Positions 53,970 through 64,000 of a DNA stretch of 64,000 nt are shown piece after piece. How positions within the stretch are numbered: position 1 is the stretch's first letter; each line of letters starts with the position of its first letter. A program made the position numbers and the translations under genes. Under the pieces are notes generated by a model, which ran no database searches, was not told where the DNA came from, and worked only from the letters and a program-made list of their open reading frames with translations. The stretch comes from Megascapheus bottae (lineage: Eukaryota; Chordata; Mammalia; Rodentia; Geomyidae), in the NCBI GenBank assembly GCA_024803745.1, contig JANJXV010000100.1, forward strand, positions 1,674,001-1,738,000, read 5' to 3'.

Positions 53970-54178
53970 CCACTGGGGCCATCAGTTAAGCCTAGTGGAA
54001 GAGTTCTTGCCGAGCATGAATGAAGACCCAAGTTCAATTCCTCAGCACAACATAGATAAAAAAGATAAAAGTGGTGCTGTGGCACATGTGATAGAACTTG
54101 TGCCTTAAGAATAAACAAAAACAAAAACAAGGATCGTGCTCAGGTCCTGAGTCTAAGCCCAGTACTGGCAAAAAAAAA
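53970..54178 (+). repeat. ID-like SINE, full length with internal A-rich expansion
   Basis: Head 'agcctagtggaagagttctt', B-box-like 'agttcaattcctcag', second part expanded by AAAAAC units, end 'agtactggcaaaaaa'. Confidence 0.75.
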
Positions 54179-54189
54179 TTCTGCCCAAG

Positions 54190-54335
54190 GTAGACATTTA
54201 AACTTATTGTACGTTTCAAAAAATTTGTTGTCAAGGTGATATACAAAGAGATTGCTGTTACATATGTAATGAGTACATTTCTTGTAAACACTGTTACCCC
54301 CTCCCCCCTTTTCTCTTTCCCTTCCCCCAAGTCAT
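54190..54335 (-). mobile_element. Older L1 3'UTR-like fragment
   Basis: 'atgagtacatttcttgtaaa' and 'ttaccccctcccccc' resemble 47,080-47,130. Short and tentative. Confidence 0.45.
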
Positions 54336-54750
54336 AAATTTCATTTACAACAAATATATATGTATTTTCATTCCTGAAAAAAATAGTTTAAAATGTGTTC
54401 AAATAAATGATGTAGGTTGATATATTTATCAAAATGGATTACTTGAACTCTAAAATAAACATTCTAGGTAATTTTTCTCATAAAATTGTAGTAATGCTAT
54501 AAAACTAATAAAAAAGGAATTTTAGTTATTAATTTCTTATGTTTTACCTTTAACATTATTACACTAAGCATACTGTTTATGGTATTAATACAGACAGCAT
54601 GAAATATGATTATGTAAAAAAATTAAATGATTCAAAATAGTAAGGTTGGGGGCCAGTAGTTTGTCTTGGTGGCACACACCCTGGACTGGCAAAAAAGAAG
54701 TAGGGTTAGATAAAACAGATTTATTTCCAAATGTGTGGAAAATGGTATGA
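54336..54750. other. Unassigned AT-rich sequence
   Basis: No gene recognised. A small SINE tail piece is at 54,648-54,700. Confidence 0.4.
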
Positions 54751-54751
54751 T

Positions 54752-54948
54752 TTCTTGTTTGGCTAGTCCTGGGGCTTGAACTGAGGGACCAGGAATTGTC
54801 CTTGGCCACATTTGTTCAAGGGTGGCACTCTGACACCTGAGCCACAGTGTCCCATCTGCTTTTTCTGCGTATGCAGTGCCGAGGAATTGAATCAAGGTCT
54901 TCTTGTATACTAGGCGAGCACTTTACAACTAGGCCACATTCAAAGCCA
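54752..54948 (-). repeat. ID-like SINE, full length
   Basis: 'ctagtcctggggcttgaact' to 'tttacaactaggccacattc' in reverse orientation. Confidence 0.75.
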
Positions 54949-55362
54949 AAGTAGATTTTTGATGCTGTTGTGGAGTTTTAATTTTCTTAAATATTTGTAC
55001 AAAGCACAATGGATATATAAACAGACTTGATCTCACAGAACAGAGTCCCCCATAATATTACAGTTACTCTGGCATTCTCCCGATTGACAAAACACATTTC
55101 CAGGCATCTGCACTGTCCTTAAGCTTTGGTAGCTGACTTGTCTTTCCATGGAAGCCTGGCCTGGATTCCTGGTGATTCCATGCATTTCATAGTTCCCTGT
55201 ATATCCAGTAACCTGTATAACCAGACCTGTCTGGTTTTTGGCCCACCCAGGACCTATGTGTCTGAGGTCTCACATTCTAAGTGGAAAATAAAACACAGTA
55301 TAATAAGGACTGAAGAACTGCACACCATAATATTAACAATGAGAGTTTAATAGTTAGCAAAG
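54949..55362. other. Unassigned sequence
   Basis: No repeat or gene recognised. AATAAA at about 55,286 on the plus strand is not linked to any gene seen. Confidence 0.35.
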
Positions 55363-55879
55363 TCAATACAATGAATACTTGACAAGAATCATGAGAGCAA
55401 GATAAAGAGATGTCTTTTTAGGAAGGGGACAGGGAAACTCTAAATCCAGACTGGCCTCCAAGTTGCCTTCAGACCGTAATTCTACTTCAGAGTCCTCAGA
55501 AGGGTCTCCTTCCTCATGAGAAACAGAATGTCCTTCCTGAGTTAAGAGGGGGAAGGATTCTGGTTTGTCGAATGGAGATTGAGTCTCTTTTAGAGAGATG
55601 GATGGGTCTGGATATTCTGTGAGGATGGATTCATTTTCCTCCAATGAATCCAGTATTGAGAGTACACTTGCTGCTTCCCATGGGGACATTTTCCATGAGC
55701 CCAGCGTGTTCCCCTTCAGCTTGCACAATAAGTGGAGTGTTACTCTGACTCGGATGGACTGACTCTGTCTGGAGTGTGAAAGGAATCGGAAGGAAATCTG
55801 GCTGCACTTTTTCTTCCTCCATAGTATCTGCAGGTTCAACTGTGTCACACATGGGGTTCAGAGCAAAAGGTATATCCAC
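55363..55879 (-). pseudogene. Unrecognised coding-like stretch, acidic Ser/Glu-rich
   Basis: Two overlapping minus-strand frames join at about 55,690. The first is 82 codons (MDIPFALNPMCDTVEPAD..., 55,879-55,631). The second is open for 161 codons (55,848-55,363) and holds SILDSLEENESILTEYPD and EEGDPSEDSEVELRSEG before a hydrophobic end. The composition (Pro/Ser/Glu, few Lys) looks protein-like rather than random AT-rich DNA, and the two frames read as one broken protein. I do not recognise the family. The same-strand open frame inside X at 57,824-58,069 lies upstream and could be an exon of the same gene; this is inference. It could also be chance open sequence. Confidence 0.4.
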
Positions 55880-56750
55880 AGGACTCTAAACCTGTTTGGT
55901 AATTTCTACAGAAGTCCCATGCTTTCAGGAGTGCAGTGATGATTCTCTGTCTCCATCAGTCACCAGCTCCATTGGTGGGTTTTTCATCCGGAGTTCAGGA
56001 TAAGCTCTTCCACGATGACCCAAACCTAAGAATGGAAATAGGTACAGAGTGGACAGAGTGGACTCTGCAAGTTGAAGTGTCACTCAACTTTCATGAGGAT
56101 CTAATGGAGGAACCTGTAGAACTGGAGTTTGGACTGAACACTGAGGAGGTGTAGGGTCTTTCTAATGAGTGCTTATTCCCGAGTCCTTTCAGAGGACAGA
56201 CATTACCTGGCTGACACCACCCATAAAGGGCATTTTGCCAAGCTCTGTAGAAGTAAGGGCCAACCAATATCTAGACCACATGGGCTTCCTACTCACAGGC
56301 TCTGAGGCACCCACACCAGGACTTCTACTTTTTCTTGGTCTTACTGGTCGCACATTCCTCCAGCTGGTCAAAAAGTATGTGTCTACAAGAGCAGGTCCAA
56401 AGCCGGTATGTGGAGACTCATATAGAGCTTGAGTTGTGTCAGGGTGTGACAGTTCTTGAACTCGTAGAAATCACTGGGGTAGAAGTCCATTTACATCGTA
56501 TACATGGAACACATGATGCTGTGGGCACATTCGGTACAAGGAAAGTGAGAGCCTTCTCTCTCCATCCTGAGCCTTCTACCAAAGCCCCTTTCTTGCAGGA
56601 CTCTAATGCTGTGGCTGTCCTGCAGAGATGTGCACTTATTTGCTGGGAGGGGGGGTAAGAGACACTCGAGAACAGGATGGCTTTTACACCCCACTTCCAG
56701 AAGTTTCTGAGAGAGGCCTCTATGCATCTGTCCAAAGTAAACGCACCTTA
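55880..56750. other. Unrecognised sequence with several short open frames on both strands
   Basis: Higher GC than its surroundings and free of recognised repeats. Minus-strand frames (for example 56,735-56,439, MDRCIEASLRNFWKW) and plus-strand frames (55,936-56,154; 56,335-56,658) compete and none has a recognised domain. It may be a continuation of the broken coding-like stretch to its left. Confidence 0.35.
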
Positions 56751-56824
56751 AATTAACTAAGTAAATGCTCTAAATAAATCAATAAGTGAATGCTCTAAAT
56801 AAAGAACTAAATGCTCATTCCTCT

Positions 56825-57045
56825 AATATTAGCCACCCAGCAGGTTGAGCTCTGAAGATCACAGTGGAAAGCCAGTCTAGTCAGTAAAAATCTAAAGGCA
56901 CTTGTCTTCAATTAGGCAGCAAAAAGCCAGAACTTGACCTATGACTCAAATGGTACAGTGCTAATTTTTGAACACCAAAGGGATGGCATTTAGACCTGGG
57001 TTCAGGTTCAAGTGGCAGCACTGGACCACACACCAAAATGTAAAT
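56825..57045 (+). repeat. Composite SINE, strongly diverged
   Basis: 'agccacccagcaggttgagc' followed by an ID-like section 'caaatggtacagtgctaa'. Old copy. Confidence 0.45.
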
Positions 57046-57790
57046 GATTTCAGGTTCTAACAGGCAAAGCTATCACAATCCCTCCCTGATGGCTCAAAAG
57101 TGATTCAGCCCCCAGCTTTTCCTCTGACTCCAGTATTTCACAGGCCTCCGCCATTAGTACTGACACCTCATTTCTTACTCTGAAATGGGATTTCCTAGGA
57201 TGTCACCTAGGTGAGGGCTGCAGTTGGGAGCCACTTACTCATGCCTGAAATCCAACTTCTCAGTAAGCACACTTTTGAGACTCCAGTAGCTTGTGAGGTA
57301 AATGAAATGGCATGGTGTCCCAGTCATAATAAAGTAGTTTGTGCACTTGTATCATGCTTAGCTCCCCTGTGAACACCCCAGTGAACCAAACAGGCTCAGA
57401 GAGGAGCCAAGTATTCCAAGACTTGGCCAGGAGGGGTGAGCAAACCTTGGTTTGGAGGGGGAACACTCACTTTTTCAAGAGAATTTCCAGCAACTACTAC
57501 ATTGTCCTCCACTATTTGAAATTGTGCAGGAAGTTTCCCACATAAAAGAGATCACCTTTCTGGTAGGCAGGGATCAGCTTTGTCAGCAGCATCTCCAACA
57601 GGCCTTCCTCCAGGATCCATAGGTTACAAGGCTCATTCAGAGTCTGAGCTGACTTACCATCACACTATGTTGGCAAAACAGTGGATATTTCAAATGTAGG
57701 AATGGGACCACACTTCACACTGAGGAATTGGAATAGAGTAGATTGGAAATGACACACTCTACTCTCAGTATAGTCACTTGAAAGCACACA
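57046..57790. other. Unassigned sequence
   Basis: No gene or repeat recognised. It ends at the boundary of the X locus (57,791). Confidence 0.4.
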
Positions 57791-57854
57791 AGAAGGTTGT
57801 AGTGTGTGGGCAGGATGATGGGTTCAAATAGGTTTCCTCTCAATATACCTCATC

Positions 57855-58041
57855 TGAGTTGCCCTGGAGTTTCCTGGCTTTCTTCCTAGAGAAATGCCTG
57901 ATATACTGGAATTTTGGGTTGGCACTGATCCAGCATCTACTTCTTCAAGTGAGACATCCATATCTCTCATGCCTGAGATGCGAGCCTCCTGACCTTTGGC
58001 AACAGCACAGCAACATCTTTCTGGTTCCTGAGCCACAGGCC
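57855..58041 (-). other. Possible exon in the X locus
   Basis: An open frame (58,069-57,824) reads CCCAVAKGQEARISGMRDMD and onward. The array copies read CCCAVAKGQETRVSGMEVVD in the same frame, aligned without gaps for about 150 bases. Each ends at GATGAG followed by GT, a possible splice donor, and is preceded by 'ggcctgtggctcag', a possible weak acceptor. The product is unknown. With no database search this is a candidate only. Confidence 0.35.
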
Positions 58042-58414
58042 AAGGGAGCTGGCTTGAGCTGGTTGTCACATACAGTGGCTTGGTTACCAGGGTTCCATAT
58101 TCTGTTCCATTGTGAGGGCGGTAGGGTCACCTTTCAAGGCCCAATGACCAAAGCTCCTTGCTCACAGAAGACCTCCCCAAAGACATACTGGAGGCTGAAT
58201 CTCCCTTCCCACCTCACATATGGATGTAGTAAACAGCACACCTTTTTGTTCAAATCCCAAGTCACTAACTGGGCGCAAGTGCTAGCCTGGTCTCAGTCTC
58301 AAGGAGCCTTTCTTAGGTAAGATCCAAACTTAACTGTCACTATTCCCCTTACCCTTCACAAGACATTTTGCTTCACAGTGCCTTCTCAGCTTGCATTTTG
58401 CCTCTTGCACATTT

Positions 58415-58605
58415 TTTGCTAGTCCTGGGACTTGACCTCAGAACCTGACCATTGTTCTTAGGCTTTCTTTAGGCTATAGCTGTCCCACCAAGCCACAGCA
58501 CCACTTCCAGCGTTTTCTATGTATATGGTACTGCAGAATCAAACCGGAGTCTTTTTGTGTGGTAGCCAAGCACTCTACAAATAGATGAAACACCCAGGCC
58601 ATCTT
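58415..58605 (-). repeat. ID-like SINE inside X
   Basis: Reverse copy ('gctagtcctgggacttgacc' to 'gccaagcactctacaaatag'). Equivalent to the forward SINE at 14,240-14,450 in the array. Confidence 0.85.
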
Positions 58606-58834
58606 GCACATATTTTTCACTTCAATCTACTAGGACGTTGTTAGGTTTCTGTATCCTAATCTATTTTTCTTCCTGATGAATATCTGTGCTGTCATCTGTA
58701 AAAATGCAAGTGGGAAAATCACAGAAGCATTGGTGACATAAAAAAAGTCTTACAGACATAGATAAGTGTTCATTCTTTGTAGGAGAAAGGATATTTTGAT
58801 ATGATGATGACTATTTATAAATACTTTATCAGGG

Positions 58835-59020
58835 TTTAGAGTTTGGCCCAGTGGTACAGTGCTTGCCTAGCATCCATGAAGATCTAGGTTTGAGTCCTTA
58901 ATATCACACAGATATAAAAATCCATATGGCAATGTGGCTCAAGTGGCAGAGGGCTAGACTTGGGAAAAGCCAAGAGCAGTGCTCAGGCCCTGAGTTCAAG
59001 CCCCAGGAGTGGCAGAAAAA
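58835..59020 (+). repeat. ID-like SINE inside X
   Basis: Forward full-length copy with 'cccagtggtacagtgcttgc' and an A-rich tail. Equivalent to the reverse SINE at 13,825-14,015 in the array. Confidence 0.85.
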
Positions 59021-59274
59021 AAAACAAAAGAAAAGAAAGGAAAAGAAATGTGCTTTTTACATGTTATTCACTCACAGCATTTGCCTCTGAATTCTTCGCT
59101 TCTGCATCTTGTGACTTATCCCTTTCCCTCAATGTAGACAAGAAAAACAGATTTTATTACTTGCTATCCTGTTGTCCAATCTTTGGATATTAATTCAAAA
59201 TACAATATTGCCTGAGATATTGTGTGTGTGCATGTGTGTGTGTATGTGCCAATGTGTGCATGCACACATGTGTA

Positions 59275-59455
59275 CAGGGTTTAGGGCTTACTCATAGGGC
59301 CTGTGTGATAACCCTCAGCATCTTTTCCTCAAAGGTATTGGTCTTTCACTTCTAGCTTATTATAGCTAATTGGAGTTGAGAGATTCACTCAGTTTCTTGC
59401 CCTGTGCATTGGAACCCAGTGCTGGGTTCTCATATTGTTAATTTTAGCTATAGAG
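59275..59455 (-). repeat. Composite SINE, diverged
   Basis: 'gctaattggagttgagagat' and 'cattggaacccagtgctggg' are weak matches to the reverse SINE. A short TG-rich tract precedes it (59,220-59,275). Confidence 0.45.
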
Positions 59456-59554
59456 AAGGCTGAGGTCTGGGGATCCTCGTTAGAATCCAGCCCCTGAAAG
59501 AAAGTCACTGATAGAAATCTTTATCTTCAGTTAAGCACGAATATATAAGGCAAA

Positions 59555-59660
59555 CGTGGAACTGTGGCTCAGTTCCTCTTGTACTAGCCATGAGTAAATT
59601 AGTAATTGGCAGCACCTGGTCCCTGAGAGAAATCCTTAGCACTGGTTCAAAAAAAGAAAG
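59555..59660 (+). repeat. SINE tail fragment
   Basis: 'gtggaactgtggctcagttc' and an A-rich end, diverged. Confidence 0.45.
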
Positions 59661-60097
59661 AAAATAATGAAAAAAATTAAAACTTGCTGAGGAATCCATA
59701 AGGATAAACGTGCCTGTGAATAATCTTGTCATTTCAGATTCCCTCAAGAGCTTATGACTCTGTCTATTTCATCAAGTTTTTTTAAAGATATTTACATATT
59801 TTCTATCTTTCTTAAACAGAGATAGCCATCCACAAAACACAAACACAAACTCTCACACAGTATACCACCAACCCATAAGTGTCTGGCTATGTATATATGT
59901 ATAGTCATATGTATTGATCTGTCTCTCTATACTAATATATAAATGCATAAACATATGTATTTAGACAAACAGGAAACATACATAGATAGGTCTCAGGCAT
60001 TTCCAGATTTTGTGCAAGTCTTCTGAGTGCAACTTACCATTGTATTGTTTGTCAAGATAGAGTCCCTCTAACTTTTGGCCAGCTTCTTGTCCTTTGA

Positions 60098-60297
60098 TAC
60101 TTTTTTCTGCCAGTCCTGGGTTTTGAACGCTAGGCCAGGATGCTGTCACTGAGCTTGAGCTTCTTGCATTCAGTAGTTTATTGCAGATAAGAGTCTCATG
60201 GAGTTTCTGTCCTGGGCTGGCTTTGAATTGTGATCCTCAGATCTCAAACTCCTGAGTAGCTAGGAGGACAGTCTTGAGCTACCAGTACCTGGTTCCT
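60098..60297 (-). repeat. Composite SINE
   Basis: 'gccagtcctgggttttgaac' through 'tgggctggctttgaattgtg' to 'gtagctaggaggacagtc', reverse orientation. Confidence 0.75.
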
Positions 60298-62036
60298 TTG
60301 CCTCTTTTACCCTTTTTTTTGGCCCCACCACAGCCATGGTATCTAACTTCCTATGTTCTCTCCACCTGCCCCCAGACATGGGTCTGACAGATGCTTTCCA
60401 CCCACTTATTCATGTCCTCCTCTGTATTGGCTGACAGCTAAGACATGCACTCACTTGTCTGGATGCCAAACACAAAGCCATGTGATTGTTTCTCAGTCTG
60501 GAACATCCTATCAGATTTATAGCACCACAGAGGGTCAGGTTGATGCTCCTCCAGGGCTTCTTAAATTGTTCTCATATTAACCCACAACACGTTTGTCATC
60601 ACTTGTCCAGCTAATTCATGGACTACAAACTTAGATCCCAATACCATGAGGACACTCAAGGGTGCATTAGGAGTGTGACCTGCAGGGGGATGTGACCACA
60701 GGAAATGGAATACAAATTTAGAATCTGCTTTCAAGAGGTGACAATCTCTGGCAGATGTTCTTATCAAATGTGGCACTGCCTAATTCCAGCTTAAAACATG
60801 GGTTGATGACCCAGCATAATAGAGAATGTATTCACCCAGGCCCAACACATAGCCTGGGACCCTGAACTTTCAGGTAGCATTTGGCTTTGAAGGTCATGAG
60901 ATCTTAGTCTACAAATGAAGAGCCCCCTCCAGTGAGGCACAGCAAACGGAGCCAAAGTGCAACCCAGTTAAGCACCAGATCAAGCTTCCCTTCTTCAGTA
61001 GGGTATGGTTTGAAAACTGTGCATAGCTTCTGTTTGAACCCAGTCTAGAAAGGAAAGTTCATGAAACTCTCATGTCCAGTTAACTGCCAAGAAAAAGCCA
61101 AAGATAGAGGTGAAGCTCAAGAGAGGTAGAGAGCCATCTGAAAAGAATGGTTACGCCCTGCAACATCCTCATTATCTGATGTTGAAAACATCTCCATGTG
61201 CATCCCAGCATGCAGCCGGCATCAGGGGGTGACAGTGACCCCTGCGCCCATTGGCAATCTGCACTGTCTCTGAAATCTGTAATGTGAACCTCATTCCGTT
61301 GGGTTTGTGAAGCGGTGACAACCCTGCAGAAGGAACCAACTGTGCCCTAACTCCCACGGTCCCCTGGGGCCCCTAGCATTCCCCCATCTGCACCGCTCCT
61401 GTGGCTTCTGATCCTAGGGAGCCCTCCTGCCCTGTCCAACACTAACATGAAGTGCATATTTCTTCTCCTGGGGCAACTTCTCCACAGAGAGTACATGACA
61501 TGCCCACTCTCCAGGCACGGGGAGATCCTGCCAAAGTACCAAATCAGTGATAAAGACATAAAGTGATGAATAGAATTTTAGACCTGAGGGTAGACAGTCT
61601 GCAAAATCCAAGGGAGAATGGAATTGGAGGGGACCAGGGATCAGGATGTGGGCATGGAGCTTCCCTGCCAAGGGGGTGGGGGAAGTCACAGGCTGGGGGA
61701 TGCACAGGATGATCCATGGGCCCTGTGCAGCTACTGGGTCACCCCCTTCTGCATCTCAGCCTTTGGCTTTGAGCTCTGTGACCGTCAAGATGTGCACAGT
61801 CTGCACTCTGGCTGGCAGAAGAAAGGACCCTGGGAAGACAATTGTAGACCCTTTGTGAGTGTAGGAAGGGGTAGGCTGGACACCCAGTCCAAGAGGAGCT
61901 AAAACTGGAGTCGAGGGGTGTGCAAGGAGTGGGTGTGAGGGTTGTGGGCAGTCAAAGTCACGGCAGAGGTGGCTCTGTCTGTGGGGTGAGTGCCTCCCTG
62001 CAGGCACAGCACTGGAGATATCAGAGATCCACATGA
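60298..62036. other. Unassigned, moderately GC-rich sequence
   Basis: No repeat recognised. Several open frames occur on both strands near 61,350-61,900, none with a recognised domain or convincing splice context. Confidence 0.35.
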
Positions 62037-62155
62037 AAAGGAAAAGCTGGAAATGGCACTATGGTTCAAATGGTAGAGCATCAACCTTGAGCAAAAGAGC
62101 TCAGGGACAGTACCCAGGACCTGAGTTCAAGCCTCATGACTGTAAAAGAAAAAGA
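62037..62155 (+). repeat. SINE 3' half
   Basis: 'ggcactatggttcaaatggt' to 'cctgagttcaagcctcatga' followed by an A-rich run. Confidence 0.65.
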
Positions 62156-63399
62156 ACCAGGACTATGAGAGGAAACCTGGTATTCTCTGGGTCTAATCAG
62201 ACACAAGAAGAGGCCGGGATAGGCTGTGGAAAAACACAGAGAACATCTTCCCCCAGCTCATCCTGTCCTGCATGCAGGGACAGCCATGTAACTAGGGCTA
62301 CGGTGAGATCATCTTCACCCCTGTGCTGCCATCTGAATTGTAGGCCTCTGTCCTGGCATGGGGTGTCCTGATGGCTGAGCAGGTGCCCTAACCCTAGATG
62401 GAGAGCAGCCACTGACTGTGGTAGCTAAGGAGAGATCTGTTCCATAGCTATCTGGCCACCCAGCATGGGAGCCAGAACCACCCCTCACCCAGGTAGAGGC
62501 CAATGGTTCTCCAGGTGCTACTAACATTGCCCCACCCCTAGCTCTGGGTACACGTGACATTCCCTCCACAAGGAGCAGGACAAAGTGAGGGATCAGGAAG
62601 CTGCCTATGGGCTTCAGATGATGGCCAGGCTGGCAATACAGATGGCCTCACTCTGTCACCACCTTCCCCTGCCTCCATCTTTCCTCCATCATGCCTCTCT
62701 ACCTCCCACCCATTAACCTTGGAAACCAATTAAATGGGCTCTCATCATTCCTCTCATCTCTTCACCCACCTTGCCATGCGTCCATCCCTCTGTCACTTCC
62801 ACCCCACACACATCCCACCACCAGCCACCCTGTAGCTTATGAGGATCCCAGAGGAAGCTCTTGGTGAAGGGCTTGTGACCACAAAACATTTACTATCACC
62901 TGCTCTGGCCTGATCCACCACAGAATAAGAACAGCCAAGCAGGCACACACTGCAGCAGAGTTGCTCTGCTGCCACCCTGATTTCTTCATGGCCAAGACTT
63001 GGCTCTCCTCAGCCTCTCAGCTCAGTAACCAGAACATTGTGCCTTCACAGAGCCATGGCTTCCAGTCTCCATGGACACAATGACATCAAGGTGATGTCAA
63101 CTTCCCCATCTCTATATACTTCTAACTATGGGATGGGAGCTGAGGTTCTCTTCTGTGACTCCATCCGCTAAGAGGCTCATGCAGATTTCTATCCTTTGCT
63201 CATCATGGTGACTCTTTGGTTAACAAGTCACTGCTGGGCTTCCAGTTCACCACATATAGAACCCATACTCCAACACTTTTCTTAGAAGGACTGATGACTT
63301 TTAAATATTCTCTAGTTTTAAATTTCTAGTTCCTTCTCTCTTTCATTTATATATTTCCCTTCCTTACATACTTCCCCTTTTTAACCTTCCTTCTTTCAT
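62156..63399. other. Unassigned sequence
   Basis: GC-moderate DNA without recognised repeats or genes. The short open frames have no recognisable content. Confidence 0.35.
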
Positions 63400-63610
63400 T
63401 CCTGGCCTTGAACTCAAGACCTGGAGCTTTTTCTTAGCTTTTCTTTGCTCAAGGTAGCACTCTAGCTCTTGAGCCACAGCTCTACTTCAATCTTTGTTCT
63501 TGCTCTAAACTGGGAGTAAGAGTCTCATGCATTTTTCCCTTTGCTGGGTTGGTTTTAAACCACAATACTAAGATCAGGATCCTGAATATGCCTCGGATTA
63601 CAGGTATTAT
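63400..63610 (-). repeat. Composite SINE, diverged
   Basis: 'ctcaaggtagcactctagct', 'gggagtaagagtctcatgca' and 'ctcggattacaggtatt', reverse orientation. Confidence 0.65.
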
Positions 63611-64000
63611 CTAATCAAAACAAATTCCTGATTTCTTTTTTAGACATAATTAGTTCTTTCAGGTGAGCCACCAGCCACTCATGCAAGAGCATTGCAGGAT
63701 CCCAGCATTCATCTTGTCTCCAGTCTTATTCCATCCATCTCACAATGGCCATCTAAAACACCCTGCTGCATGCCTGAAGTTGAAAGAACGTTCTCAACGC
63801 CATGAGAAGCCCCCTTAAGCTCTGCCTCAGATATGCCCAGCCCCCATCCCACTTCCACATGAGCATTTGTTTAGGAGAAATTTCCTGAGTACATCATCAT
63901 CTTTTCCTCACCATTCGAATTTCATCTTTGGAGTCATTTCTCCCAGACAAAGAGGAACATGATCATGGTTTGATAGCAGCTCCAGCTTCATAGTCCCAGT
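63611..64000. other. Unassigned sequence to the window end
   Basis: Nothing recognised. Confidence 0.35.

Larger units (their letters stand above)
57791..59152. repeat. Single inverted, diverged copy of X, without L1
   Basis: The reverse complement matches the array X segments end to end: from 'ctacaacctt' (57,800, the side that abuts the L1 3' end in the array) to 'atctgtttttcttgtc' (59,137-59,152, the side that abuts the L1 leader). Length 1,362 bp versus about 1,367 in the array. By eye a sampled part is roughly four-fifths identical. Both internal SINEs are present at corresponding places, so they predate the duplication. Confidence 0.88.

Noticed and set aside
61618..61902. Open frames of up to 94 codons in GC-richer DNA as a gene
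   Set aside because: Frames compete on both strands, with no domain, splice context or recognisable similarity.

Overview
The window is mammalian nuclear DNA, almost certainly from a rodent outside the mouse/rat group. It is AT-rich, has no operons, and is dense in LINE-1 (L1) and in two SINE types: a tRNA-derived ID-like SINE, and a composite with a 7SL/B1-like head joined to an ID-like tail. It also holds a class II (IAP/betaretrovirus-like) endogenous retrovirus (ERV) and a KRAB zinc-finger exon. The SINE types fit a kangaroo rat/pocket mouse (Geomyoidea) genome best from memory, but that assignment is only an inference.

Layout: 0-3.9 kb holds a lone, intact 127-bp KRAB-A exon on the minus strand among SINEs. 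3.94-44.36 kb is a tandem array with a period of about 7.65 kb. Each unit is a minus-strand L1 (3'UTR, ORF2, ORF1, about 0.56 kb of 5' leader) followed by a 1.36-kb non-L1 segment called X here. There is a truncated first unit (L1 5' half plus X), three complete L1s with X, and a fifth L1 interrupted by the ERV (32,552-39,133) whose X is cut at 44,355. 44.36-45.28 kb is a separate L1 fragment. 45.3-55.3 kb is SINE-rich DNA with older L1 pieces, a second L1 fragment set between 165-bp direct repeats, and two microsatellites. 55.4-56.7 kb is a coding-like but broken stretch I cannot name. 57.79-59.15 kb holds a single, inverted, more diverged copy of X with no L1 in it. 59.2-64 kb is SINEs and unrecognised sequence.

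How it fits together: all L1 copies that reach the relevant places carry the same frameshifts in the endonuclease and reverse-transcriptase parts of ORF2. Three also share a chimeric 256-bp self-insertion. The array therefore grew by DNA duplication of an already dead L1 joined to X, not by retrotransposition. The copy holding the ERV lacks the self-insertion and keeps the older state. The ERV encodes a long uninterrupted Gag-dUTPase-protease frame with a hydrophobic N-terminus, a Pol with RT, RNase H and integrase, a ruined Env and one complete LTR. Its 5' LTR is reduced to 19 bp and abuts a second copy of the neighbouring L1 sequence. No functional protein-coding host gene can be demonstrated in full. 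The KRAB exon is the only clean host exon; a small open frame with a shared splice-donor position inside X is a weaker candidate.
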